A stretch of 7,970 nt of DNA from Paracoccaceae bacterium (GTDB lineage: Bacteria > Pseudomonadota > Alphaproteobacteria > Rhodobacterales > Rhodobacteraceae), in assembly GCA_002746395.1 (NCBI GenBank), contig NVXA01000007.1, positions 77,206 through 85,175 on the forward strand. The letters run 5' to 3'. The position numbers and the translations under genes were made by a program. The notes under the pieces were generated by a model, which did no database searches, was not told the origin of the DNA, and saw only the letters and a list, made by a program, of their open reading frames with translations. This document shows, in pieces, positions 1 to 6,779 of this stretch. The number at the start of each line of letters is the position of its first letter. Position 1 is the stretch's first letter.

Positions 1-362
1 TGGGTGATCCGGATGCGCGAAATCGCGCTATACCCATAACAGGCGTTAACCTTTTCTTTAAGTTCCGGCAGCATCATCTGTAATTCAGGCGCACGTGCGC
101 CGTCTGTCAAAATAGTTAACGTCGCCCCTAACCCCTCACGGGCATAGGATACCTTAACTGGTTGTGCGATTGCGGCCACGGTTTGGCCAACTATCTCGGC
201 CCAATGGGTTAAAAGGCGGGTTTCAGCGAAGCCTCGGCGCTCGCCCACACGGCGGATCCGTTTGCTGACCAACCCACCAGTCTGCAAAAATCCGCGGGAG
301 CGGCGTTTCGCAGGGTCAAAGCCCTTGCCTTTTGCTGGTTTTTCGTCAGATTTATGTGCCAT
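1..362 (-). CDS. DciA-like DUF721 protein (3' end outside window)
   Basis: About 120 N-terminal residues are visible, read leftward from the ATG at 362-360; no stop is reached, so the gene continues past the left edge. The first 25 or so residues are basic and probably disordered (KGKGFDPAKRRSRGF). The DUF721 core follows, with W54 and the VG at 58-59 in HWAEIVGQ, then a stretch reading QPVKVSYAREGLGATLTIL. Proteins with this Pfam domain include DciA, which helps load the replicative helicase DnaB in bacteria that lack DnaC or DnaI; that role here is taken from the family. The gene is divergent from mutY, an arrangement I recall from Rhodobacterales. The Shine-Dalgarno is weak (GAGAG a few bases upstream), but a -10-like TACAAT precedes it. 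The family call is fairly firm; orthology to characterised DciA is less so. Confidence 0.8.
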   Translation of the reverse strand, partial: MAHKSDEKPAKGKGFDPAKRRSRGFLQTGGLVSKRIRRVGERRGFAETRLLTHWAEIVGQTVAAIAQPVKVSYAREGLGATLTILTDGARAPELQMMLPELKEKVNACYGYSAISRIRIT

Positions 363-388
363 GCGACTCTCGAAACTTCATTCACACT

Positions 389-416
389 ATTGTAACGCTG
401 ATGCCAGTAAGGTCCA
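389..416 (-). promoter_or_regulatory. Candidate promoter for the DciA-like gene
   Basis: On the minus strand a -35-like TGGACC (416-411) is followed by a 16-nt spacer and a -10-like TACAAT (394-389). This would start transcription about 20 nt before the ATG at 362. The -10 matches the sigma-70 consensus at 5 of 6 bases and the -35 at 4 of 6. It is inferred from sequence only. I could not pick out a comparable promoter for mutY on the other strand of this 93-bp gap. Confidence 0.35.
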
Positions 417-455
417 TCCTTCTTTGGAGGTCGGCACAATTGCGCCTGCGAACAA

Positions 456-1502
456 ATGATTAACGAAACATTGCTAAATTGGTACGACGCCAACGCCCGC
501 CCAATGCCGTGGCGCATTCCGCCTGCTGACAGCAAAAACGGGGTGCGGCCCGACCCGTATCACATCTGGTTATCCGAGGTCATGTTGCAGCAGACCACTG
601 TCGCCGCCGTTATCCGATATTTCCTTGCGTTCCAGCGCCGTTGGCCCGATGTGCATGCGTTGGCTAATGCGGATGATGCCGATGTCATGGGCGAATGGGC
701 CGGCCTTGGTTATTACGCCCGTGCGCGAAACCTGCTGAAATGCGCCCGAATAATTTCATCAGATTACGGTGGCATTTTCCCTGATACCGAAGCGGAATTG
801 TTGCGTCTGCCCGGTGTTGGCCCCTACACTGCCGCCGCGATTGCAGCCATCGCGTTTGATAGGCAAGCCACGGTTCTGGATGCCAATGTGGAGCGCGTAG
901 TTGTGCGCCTTTATGCGATTACCGCCCCCCTCCCAGATAGTAAAAAGTCATTGCAGGGGCTAGCCGGCCAGTTGACTCCAGCCAAACGCGCTGGCGATTA
1001 TGCGCAAGCAGTGATGGACCTTGGGGCAACGATATGTTCACAAAAACCGACATGCGAAATTTGTCCGGTTGCCGCAAATTGCATGGCCCGCGAACAAGGA
1101 ATCGCCACTGAGTTGCCGATAAAACGCGCCAAACTTCCAAAACCAACGCGCTATGGCATTGCCTATATAGCGCAGCGAAACGATGGCGCAATATTGCTGG
1201 AAACTCGCCCCGAAAAGGGATTGCTTGGCGGAATGCTCGCACTACCAACAACAGAATGGATTGAGGCAGCTGCAATTGAGGCCCCGCCCCTCGATGCCAA
1301 ATGGTCCACACTAGGCGCACCCGTTAAACATACGTTCACACATTTTCACTTGCTGTTAACGGTTAAGACAGCACACGTTGATATGGCCGCCGCCCCAACG
1401 CGCGGGCAATTCGAAATTCCGACCGCCGCCACCCCCGGAAAACTGCCGACCGTTATGTTAAAGGCGTATTCCGCAGGCATATCCGCAATCGGGGTTGAAT
1501 AA
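456..1502 (+). CDS. mutY: A/G-specific adenine DNA glycosylase MutY
   Basis: 348 residues, the usual size for the family. MutY removes adenine mispaired with 8-oxoguanine or guanine in base-excision repair. The N-terminal catalytic domain carries LSEVMLQQTTVA with the catalytic Glu at E41, the helix-hairpin-helix LPGVGPYTAAAI at 118-129, and the catalytic Asp D142 in VLDANVERV. The iron-sulfur cluster loop has four cysteines: C194, C200, C203 and C209. The spacing is C-X5-C-X2-C-X5-C, whereas the family norm is C-X6-C-X2-C-X5-C. The C-terminal NUDIX-like domain that reads 8-oxoG includes RPEKGLLGGMLALP and FTHFHLLLTV. The ATG at 456 is the first usual start after an in-frame stop at 408-410, and it places the conserved WYD close to the N-terminus as in homologues. 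A GGAGG lies 25 nt upstream, too far for a normal ribosome site. The AlkB-like gene follows after 27 nt, probably on the same transcript. Confidence 0.95.
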   Translation: MINETLLNWYDANARPMPWRIPPADSKNGVRPDPYHIWLSEVMLQQTTVAAVIRYFLAFQRRWPDVHALANADDADVMGEWAGLGYYARARNLLKCARIISSDYGGIFPDTEAELLRLPGVGPYTAAAIAAIAFDRQATVLDANVERVVVRLYAITAPLPDSKKSLQGLAGQLTPAKRAGDYAQAVMDLGATICSQKPTCEICPVAANCMAREQGIATELPIKRAKLPKPTRYGIAYIAQRNDGAILLETRPEKGLLGGMLALPTTEWIEAAAIEAPPLDAKWSTLGAPVKHTFTHFHLLLTVKTAHVDMAAAPTRGQFEIPTAATPGKLPTVMLKAYSAGISAIGVE

Positions 1503-1519
1503 TGGGCCGTGATTGTGTT

Positions 1520-1523
1520 GAGG
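1520..1523 (+). promoter_or_regulatory. Ribosome binding site deciding the alkB start
   Basis: GAGG six bases before the ATG at 1530 supports that start over the in-frame GTG at 1509, which would add seven residues and has no ribosome site at a good distance. Confidence 0.6.
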
Positions 1524-1529
1524 TGCGCT

Positions 1530-2654
1530 ATGTCAAATAATACCCAGCCAATCCGTACCGCCGCACCATTCGCAGTATCTTTGATACTTGCTATGACAGT
1601 CATCATTGCCGCCACTTTTGGCGGCTGGACGATCATGCTGATACCTTTCTATGGCTTATTCCTTAGCTCTATATTTGACAGAATTCTGTCGGACAACACC
1701 GCTAACATGGATCCTGAAACCGACAGTAATCTGCTGTACTGGCACCGGATACTGACCATGATCTGGTTTCCGCTCCAGCTGTTTTTCATTATTTTTGCCC
1801 TGATCGCCGCAACACGGTTTGACCATATGTCGACCAGCCAAAGTGTGCTTTTGTTCGCCGCAATCGGTATCGCAACAGGCCAAATCGGCATTGTATACGC
1901 CCACGAATTGATCCACCAAAAAGACAAACTAGAACGCAATCTCGGCGATGCATTGCTGGCGATGGTCCTTTACGGGCATTTTCGCACCAAGCATATCCTG
2001 ATCCATCACCGCCACGTCGGAACCCCTGCCGACCCTGTGACCGCACGGTATAACGAGGGGTTCCACCGCTTCTTCTTTCGCCTTATCCCCGAAGGCTTGA
2101 TTGCCTCGTGGAAGGTTGAAACGGCGCGGCTGGCGACTCGAAACCTGCCCGTCTATGACAAATCCAACCCTTTCTGGCGTTATACACTTTGGCCGCTAGG
2201 GTTCTTGGCCATGGCCGCCCTGATCGGTGGCTGGTTCGGTGTCGGGCTTTACCTGATGCAAGCGCTAATCGCCGTAACATTTTTGGAACTCACCAACTAT
2301 GTCGAGCATTACGGGCTGGTCCGCAAACACCTTGGCGAGGGAAAATACGAACACGTTCGCCCGCATCATTCATGGAATTCATCGCGCCGTTTCACCAACT
2401 ATTTATTAATAAACCTGCAACGCCATTCGGACCATCACTATAAACCCGAACGCCGTTTTCCACTGTTACAAACATATGCCGAAACCGAGGCCCCGCAATT
2501 GCCATATGGCTATCCGATCATGGCGGCGATAGCGTTGGTTCCACCGCTTTGGCGGCGCGTAATGAACCCGCGTGTTCGCAAATGGCGGGCAATGTATTAC
2601 CCCGAAATTACTGACTGGACGGCCTATACCAAGGCGACAAACCCGATACGTTAA
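1530..2654 (+). CDS. alkB: AlkB-like membrane diiron alkane/fatty-acyl hydroxylase
   Basis: 374 residues from the ATG at 1530. This is the membrane non-heme diiron family (alkane 1-monooxygenase and fatty acid desaturase superfamily), which oxidises terminal C-H bonds in the inner membrane with electrons from rubredoxin; no rubredoxin gene is in the window. It is unrelated to the DNA-repair AlkB. Hydrophobic helices lie near 14-50, 74-95, 104-124 and 218-252. The histidine boxes are HELIHQ (125-130), H155/H159/H160/H162 in KHILIHHRH, NYVEHYGL (256-263) and LQRHSDHH (296-303), and together they are enough to bind two irons. The second box departs from canonical EHxxGHH: Lys replaces Glu at 154 and Ile replaces Gly at 158. 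This suggests the divergent AlkB clade I recall next to mutY in Rhodobacterales, whose substrate I cannot name. The stop overlaps that of the convergent AhpD-like gene by 4 nt. Confidence 0.85.
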   Translation: MSNNTQPIRTAAPFAVSLILAMTVIIAATFGGWTIMLIPFYGLFLSSIFDRILSDNTANMDPETDSNLLYWHRILTMIWFPLQLFFIIFALIAATRFDHMSTSQSVLLFAAIGIATGQIGIVYAHELIHQKDKLERNLGDALLAMVLYGHFRTKHILIHHRHVGTPADPVTARYNEGFHRFFFRLIPEGLIASWKVETARLATRNLPVYDKSNPFWRYTLWPLGFLAMAALIGGWFGVGLYLMQALIAVTFLELTNYVEHYGLVRKHLGEGKYEHVRPHHSWNSSRRFTNYLLINLQRHSDHHYKPERRFPLLQTYAETEAPQLPYGYPIMAAIALVPPLWRRVMNPRVRKWRAMYYPEITDWTAYTKATNPIR

Positions 2655-3223
2655 CGGTCGGCGGGGGCAATGGTTTTCCCGTACGCGCCGTAACTGTGGC
2701 TTTCAACGTCTGCGCCGGGTTTATTTAAGGAATGCGCCTCGGAATTCCCTTCGTAATCATAGTTAACACCCGCGCCCTCAATAATTCGGTTCATCATGTT
2801 GAACAGCGCGCAAACCTGAATCGCCTCGTACAACGCCTCTTCAGACCAGCCAGCATCAAACACCGCCTGCGCGTCAGCCGTAACGATTTTGCTAGGTAGG
2901 AAGTTCATTTTCTTAACGTACCGCAGGATCGGTTTCAGCTTATCCAGCCCCTCAACGCTATCCAAATCGGTCACCATTGCGTCGATCATCGCCTCGTCTA
3001 TTCCGAACGCCTCGGCATAGATTTTGTGCGCGCCATAGCAAAAGGTGCAAGCGTTCAAGCTGGAGGTGTACGTCGCGATCAACTCGCGTTCAGCTTTCGT
3101 TAACTCGCCCTCGCTGCGCAAGATCGCATCGTGGTATTCCATCAACGGCGGTATGCCACGCGGGAACTTTTTGAACAGGTCGGAAAGGTGGCTGGTTTCG
3201 GGCAGGCTTGGCAAGAATGGCAT
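2651..3223 (-). CDS. AhpD-like / carboxymuconolactone decarboxylase family protein
   Basis: 190 residues from the ATG at 3223-3221. The AhpD-type core is clear: E45 and E47 in KAERELIA, then C59-X2-C62-X3-H66 in NACTFCYGAH, followed by a helical region. In AhpD these two cysteines and the proton-relay Glu/His residues reduce a partner or peroxides. Proteins of this length are usually annotated as peroxidase-related alkylhydroperoxidase-domain enzymes, and the substrate is unknown. A small cytoplasmic alpha-helical oligomer is expected. A TTG at 3250 would add nine residues, but GGAG sits seven bases before the ATG at 3223, so I chose that. It is the last gene of the leftward dapA-smpB cluster, 33 nt after smpB, and may be co-transcribed. 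No hairpin terminator is evident because the gene ends inside alkB. Confidence 0.85.
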   Translation of the reverse strand: MPFLPSLPETSHLSDLFKKFPRGIPPLMEYHDAILRSEGELTKAERELIATYTSSLNACTFCYGAHKIYAEAFGIDEAMIDAMVTDLDSVEGLDKLKPILRYVKKMNFLPSKIVTADAQAVFDAGWSEEALYEAIQVCALFNMMNRIIEGAGVNYDYEGNSEAHSLNKPGADVESHSYGAYGKTIAPADR

Positions 3224-3230
3224 GGGAAAA

Positions 3231-3234
3231 CTCC
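3231..3234 (-). promoter_or_regulatory. Ribosome binding site deciding the AhpD-like start
   Basis: GGAG on the minus strand, seven bases before the ATG at 3223. It supports the 190-residue product over a longer form starting at the TTG at 3250. Confidence 0.6.
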
Positions 3235-3256
3235 GGTAAGTTTCCCGCAACTATAC

Positions 3257-3736
3257 CTATCCGCGATCCCTTAACAACCTACCCTGTTGGCGCTTCCAAT
3301 CCTGCTTCTTGTCGCTGGCGCGTTTGTCCTGTTTCTGCTTACCTTTGGCGATGCCCAGTAAAAGTTTCGCACGGCCTTTGTCGTTAAAGTATATTTTCAA
3401 CGGTACGAGGGTCATACCCTGACGCCCGACTTCCGCCCACAATTTCGACAGTTCTTTCTTGCTAACCAACAGCTTGCGCCTGCGTCGTTCTTCATGCTGA
3501 AATGTTTTGGCCTGATCGTATTTGGGGATGTGGCTGTTAACCAACCACAGCTCGCCGTTCTCGATACCGGCATAGCTTTCGGCGATATTAACGCCACCCT
3601 GCCGCATGGATTTCACTTCGGAGCCTTCCAGCATGATCCCGCATTCCAGCGTATCCTCAACGGCATAATTATACCGCGCCTTCCGGTTCTCGGCGACGGT
3701 CTTGTTGTTCGGGTCAGCTTTCTTGCGCGGTGCCAT
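3257..3736 (-). CDS. smpB: SsrA-binding protein SmpB (trans-translation)
   Basis: 159 residues, the normal length. SmpB binds tmRNA (ssrA) and places it in the empty A site of stalled ribosomes so that the nascent chain is tagged and the ribosome released. The conserved landmarks are in order: [41 protein letters not shown], and the basic C-terminal tail with [13 protein letters not shown] and GRLL, which in the family occupies the mRNA channel. The ATG at 3736 comes three bases after the dapA stop codon (TAG at 3742-3740), and there is no strong separate ribosome site, so translational coupling to dapA is likely. The ssrA RNA gene itself is not in the window. Confidence 0.96.
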   Translation of the reverse strand: MAPRKKADPNNKTVAENRKARYNYAVEDTLECGIMLEGSEVKSMRQGGVNIAESYAGIENGELWLVNSHIPKYDQAKTFQHEERRRRKLLVSKKELSKLWAEVGRQGMTLVPLKIYFNDKGRAKLLLGIAKGKQKQDKRASDKKQDWKRQQGRLLRDRG

Positions 3737-3739
3737 GGC

Positions 3740-4615
3740 CTAATTAACCAACCCCGCGTGGCGCATCGCATCCTCGATCTGGGCTTTGGTTTCGGGCAGC
3801 AATCCTGTCAAAGGCGAGCGCACCTCGTCCGACGATTTCCCCAAAACGGCCAGACCATGCTTGGCACCCGCAACACCCGGTTCAACGAAAATTGCGGTAT
3901 GAAGCGGCATTAACTTATCTTGCAACGCCAGCGCTTTGGTAAAATCGCCCGCCAAGGTTGCCTCTTGAAATTCGGCACACAACGCCGGAGCCACATTCGC
4001 CGTCACCGAAATGCAACCATGCCCACCTTGCGCGTTATACCCAAGCGCGGAGGCATCCTCGCCCGAAAGCTGGATGAAATCATTGCCGCACGTAATCCGC
4101 TGATCTGACACCCGTACGATATCGCCCGTTGCATCTTTCACGCCGACAATGCGCGGCAGCTTGGCCAACTCGCCCATTGTTTCGGGTGTCATATCCACGA
4201 CTGAACGGCCGGGGATATTGTAGATGATAATCGGAATATCGCTGGCGTCATGCACAGCTGTGAAGTGCGCGATCAGGCCGCGCTGCGTTGGCTTGTTGTA
4301 ATATGGCGTTACCACCAACGCGCCATCCGCGCCAACCTTCTGCGCGAACTGCACAAACCGGATTGCCTCAACTGTGTTGTTAGAACCAGCACCCGCAATC
4401 ACCGGAACACGCCCTGCCGCCGTTTGCACCACCACCTCGATCACGCGCTCATGTTCATCATGCGTTAGCGTTGGCGATTCACCGGTTGTTCCAACCGGAA
4501 CCAGCCCGTGGCTTCCCTCCGCGATATGCCATTCAACGAGCGCCTTCAGCGCGGCTTCGTCCACCTTATCGTTCTTAAACGGGGTGATAAGCGCTGGCAT
4601 AGAACCTTTGAACAT
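3740..4615 (-). CDS. dapA: 4-hydroxy-tetrahydrodipicolinate synthase DapA
   Basis: 291 residues, matching the family. DapA condenses pyruvate with aspartate semialdehyde, the first committed step to diaminopimelate (peptidoglycan) and lysine, in the cytoplasm. The TIM-barrel signature motifs are present: GTTGESPTL with T43 and T44, YYNKP with the nearby Y105/Y106, Y132 in IIYNIPGR, R137, and the Schiff-base lysine K160 in GVKDATGD. The reading frame stays open upstream to 4732, but homologues begin at [13 protein letters not shown], and GGAGG lies five bases before that ATG at 4615. The gene leads the leftward cluster with smpB and the AhpD-like gene and is divergent from the lytic transglycosylase gene. 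Confidence 0.96.
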   Translation of the reverse strand: MFKGSMPALITPFKNDKVDEAALKALVEWHIAEGSHGLVPVGTTGESPTLTHDEHERVIEVVVQTAAGRVPVIAGAGSNNTVEAIRFVQFAQKVGADGALVVTPYYNKPTQRGLIAHFTAVHDASDIPIIIYNIPGRSVVDMTPETMGELAKLPRIVGVKDATGDIVRVSDQRITCGNDFIQLSGEDASALGYNAQGGHGCISVTANVAPALCAEFQEATLAGDFTKALALQDKLMPLHTAIFVEPGVAGAKHGLAVLGKSSDEVRSPLTGLLPETKAQIEDAMRHAGLVN

Positions 4616-4620
4616 GGGGG

Positions 4621-4625
4621 CCTCC
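4621..4625 (-). promoter_or_regulatory. Ribosome binding site deciding the dapA start
   Basis: GGAGG on the minus strand, five bases before the ATG at 4615. It is a strong match and rules against the upstream start at 4732, which would also run through the candidate promoters. Confidence 0.75.
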
Positions 4626-4634
4626 GAGGGTTTG

Positions 4635-4698
4635 ATATGTCTAATCGAAGCACTAACGGCGAATTGATGCCACCGCAAGCAAACGATACGAGACATAT
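4635..4698. repeat. 8-bp inverted repeat in the dapA/slt divergent region
   Basis: ATATGTCT at 4635-4642 and its exact reverse complement AGACATAT at 4691-4698, separated by 48 bp. The right arm falls on the candidate -10 for dapA and the candidate -35 for slt, so it could be a split operator. It could also be chance in an AT-rich region. The spacing is too long to suggest a simple terminator. Confidence 0.4.
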
Positions 4699-4718
4699 AG
4701 GCACTATTTGTGTATACG
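4690..4718 (+). promoter_or_regulatory. Candidate promoter for the lytic transglycosylase gene
   Basis: GAGACA (4690-4695), a 17-nt spacer and TATACG (4713-4718), each matching sigma-70 consensus at 4 of 6 bases. Transcription would begin near 4725 and leave an A-rich leader of about 34 nt before the ATG at 4759. This is inferred from sequence only. Confidence 0.3.
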
Positions 4719-4723
4719 AACAA
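4694..4723 (-). promoter_or_regulatory. Candidate promoter for dapA-smpB-AhpD-like operon
   Basis: On the minus strand TTGTTC (4723-4718) and TATATG (4699-4694) are separated by 18 nt (17 if CTATAT at 4700-4695 is taken as the -10). The -35 is weak. However, the T-rich tracts at 4746-4724 lie directly upstream of it, where an UP element would bind the RNA polymerase alpha subunit. The candidate overlaps the opposing slt promoter. Confidence 0.3.
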
Positions 4724-4746
4724 AAAAACCAAAAAAATATAAAAAA
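4722..4746. promoter_or_regulatory. Three phased A-tracts (curved DNA or UP element)
   Basis: Runs of A7 (4722-4728), A7 (4731-4737) and A6 (4741-4746) begin 9-10 bp apart, close to one helical turn, a pattern known to bend DNA. They lie just before the slt ribosome site (GAGG, 4751-4754) and, for the opposite strand, just upstream of the candidate dapA -35. Confidence 0.5.
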
Positions 4747-4758
4747 CATTGAGGCATT

Positions 4759-6726
4759 ATGAAGTTTTCAAAATTACGCACCGGTTTGCCCGTGGCGCTG
4801 GCAATTCTTGTCGGCAGCATTAGTGCGGCTGTGGCGCAAACCCCCTCGCAAAATGGTGCCGCATTGGCGACGGCCTTGTCCGCGGCCGAGGCTGGCAACT
4901 GGGACAATGCAATAGCCCTTGCGCGGCAAAACCAAGACCCGATTGCTGTGGAAATCATTGAGTGGACCCGCCTGCGCGCAGGTGAAGGAACCTTTAACGA
5001 ATATGAAGCATTCCTTAATGCGAACGCCGACTGGCCCGGGCTGCCATTGTTGCAAAAGGTTTCGGAAGAATTCATTCCCGAAGGCCTAAACGCGCAACGT
5101 ATCGTTAACTATTTCGCAACCCGAAACCCGAAAACTGGCTGGGGAGCTTTGCGTCTGGCCCAGGCCTATCAAACCTTGGGCAAGCCCGCAGAGGCAGGGG
5201 CCGAGGTTATCTACGCATGGCGAGAATATTCTCTTAGCGAAGAAGAACAAAACTCCCTTTGGAAGGCATATTCCAACACCTTAAAACCCTACAATGCCGA
5301 ACGTTTGGATATGCTGCTGTGGGAACGCAAGATAACCGAAGCGCGGCGCATGCTACCGCTCGTGTCACCATCAAAGCGCGCGCTGGCTGAAGTTCGCATC
5401 GCCCTGCAACAAGATAAGAACGGTGTGGATTCGATGATTTTCGCCCTTCCAAAATCCGAATCCAGTGACGCAGGGTTGGCTTATGACCGTTTCCGTTGGC
5501 GCATAAGCAAGGAGTATTGGGATAGCGCACACGATATGTTGGTTGAACGTTCGGGTTCTAACAACAGCTTGGGGCGCCCTGAATTCTGGACCAGCAAGCG
5601 GCGCACCTATGCACGCCGCGCCATGCGTGCAGGCGATAATCGCGCGGCCTATTATCTGGCCAGCCAGCACTTTCTGACACCTGGTCAATCCGGCTATTCC
5701 GATCTGGAATTTCTGTCAGGCTTCTTGGCTTTACGAAAGCTTAACGACCCCGCTCGGGCTGTTCAGCATTTCCGCAATCTGCGGGCGGCCACCGTGTCAC
5801 CTATCAGCGTTGGCCGCGCTGGATATTGGTTGGGGCGCAGCTACGAGGCCATGGGGGATCTCGCGAACGCCAAAACATCTTATGCTTTGGCAGCCACCTA
5901 TCAGACAAGTTTTTATGGGCAACTGGCGGCGGAGCGTGCCGGATTACCACCCGATCAAAGCATCGCGGGGACGGAACTTCCAACGGATTGGACACGCCAA
6001 GCTTTCTTACGCAGTGACACCGTTCGAGTAGGATTCCTGTTCCATTTCGCTGGCGAGGAGTGGCTGGCAAGCTGGTTCTTCACCGAAGCCTCCAAAGGCC
6101 TAACCGTGCGGGAACGCGCCGCATTAGGGCAATTGGCTCTGGATTTGGATCATCCCTACGCCGCTTTGAAAATCGGCAAAGCAGCGGCAACTGGTGGCAC
6201 TGTAATTCCGCGCGCATATTACCCCGTCACAGAGTTGGCCAATTTTAGCAGCCCTGTTCCCACTGAACTGGCATTGGCCATCGCTCGTCAAGAAAGTGAA
6301 TTCAACCCCGCCGCCCAAAGCCCTGTCGGGGCATTGGGACTAATGCAGGTGATGCCCAACACAGCCAAAACCGTTGCCAAGGATTTAGGCATTGCCTATT
6401 CCAGCAAAAGCCTAGGCGGCGACTGGGAATACAACGCCCGCATCGGCACAGCATATCTGGCAGATATGCTGGAACGTTATAATGGCTCAGCCCTGCTGGC
6501 CGCCGCAGCCTACAACGCCGGCCCAAGCCGCGCCGACCGCTGGATCAGGGATTACGGTGACCCACGGACCGCCAACGTCGATGCCATCGACTGGATCGAG
6601 ACGATCCCCTTTCGCGAAACCCGCAACTATGTGATGCGCGTTAACGAAGCGTTATTCATCTACCGCGCCCGCCTTTCCGGTGTCGCCCCCCCGTTTGTGT
6701 TGGAGCGTGAGCTAAACGGACGTTAG
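4759..6726 (+). CDS. slt: Slt70-type soluble lytic murein transglycosylase, exported
   Basis: 655 residues, close to Slt70 in size. The protein cleaves the MurNAc-GlcNAc bond of peptidoglycan to give 1,6-anhydromuropeptides and acts in the periplasm. Residues 1-26 form a signal peptide: KLR at the N-terminus, the hydrophobic stretch LPVALAILVGSISAAVA, and a likely cut near AVA-Q. Residues of roughly 30-480 are helical, with TPR-like segments such as AGYWLGRSYEAMGDLANAKT, consistent with the superhelical ring of Slt70. The C-terminal catalytic domain starts near 495: the catalytic Glu is E512 in ARQESEFNP, followed by SPVGALGLMQVMP (521-533), AAYNAGPSRADRW (Y585-N586-A587-G588) and ETRNYVMRV from E620. 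The start is supported by GAGG four bases before the ATG. It is divergent from dapA, so synthesis and cleavage of peptidoglycan share one control region. Confidence 0.94.
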   Translation: MKFSKLRTGLPVALAILVGSISAAVAQTPSQNGAALATALSAAEAGNWDNAIALARQNQDPIAVEIIEWTRLRAGEGTFNEYEAFLNANADWPGLPLLQKVSEEFIPEGLNAQRIVNYFATRNPKTGWGALRLAQAYQTLGKPAEAGAEVIYAWREYSLSEEEQNSLWKAYSNTLKPYNAERLDMLLWERKITEARRMLPLVSPSKRALAEVRIALQQDKNGVDSMIFALPKSESSDAGLAYDRFRWRISKEYWDSAHDMLVERSGSNNSLGRPEFWTSKRRTYARRAMRAGDNRAAYYLASQHFLTPGQSGYSDLEFLSGFLALRKLNDPARAVQHFRNLRAATVSPISVGRAGYWLGRSYEAMGDLANAKTSYALAATYQTSFYGQLAAERAGLPPDQSIAGTELPTDWTRQAFLRSDTVRVGFLFHFAGEEWLASWFFTEASKGLTVRERAALGQLALDLDHPYAALKIGKAAATGGTVIPRAYYPVTELANFSSPVPTELALAIARQESEFNPAAQSPVGALGLMQVMPNTAKTVAKDLGIAYSSKSLGGDWEYNARIGTAYLADMLERYNGSALLAAAAYNAGPSRADRWIRDYGDPRTANVDAIDWIETIPFRETRNYVMRVNEALFIYRARLSGVAPPFVLERELNGR

Positions 6727-6779
6727 GTAAAACCAAAAGGAACTTTTTCTTTCCGTCCGTCGTCTGTAAACTGCTGTTT
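6727..6779 (+). other. Gap before CoA-transferase without a usual ribosome site
   Basis: 53 bp between the transglycosylase stop and the next ATG. An AAGGAA at 6737-6742 is 37 bases from the ATG, too far to serve it. A weak -10-like TAAACT at 6767-6772 ends seven bases before the ATG, which would fit a leaderless transcript, but no good -35 is seen. No hairpin with a T-run is present. Confidence 0.4.

Noticed and set aside
262..459. Plus-strand open frame of 65 codons ending at the mutY start
   Set aside because: It runs antisense through the DciA-like coding region, has no recognisable product, and its overlap with the mutY ATG is explained by the divergent genes.
209..535. Minus-strand open frame of 108 codons
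   Set aside because: It overlaps the DciA-like gene in another frame and the mutY start on the opposite strand; both of those have clear family motifs.
3494..3913. Plus-strand open frame of 139 codons
   Set aside because: It is antisense to smpB and dapA, both firmly identified, and the translation shows no family motif.
3740..4732. Longer DapA with a 39-residue N-terminal extension
   Set aside because: The extension does not resemble DapA, crosses the candidate promoter region, and lacks the strong GGAGG that precedes the ATG at 4615.
6716..6760. Inverted repeat ACGGACG / CGTCCGT around the end of the transglycosylase gene
   Set aside because: The 7-bp arms are 31 nt apart and not followed by a T-run, so it does not look like a terminator; chance is likely.
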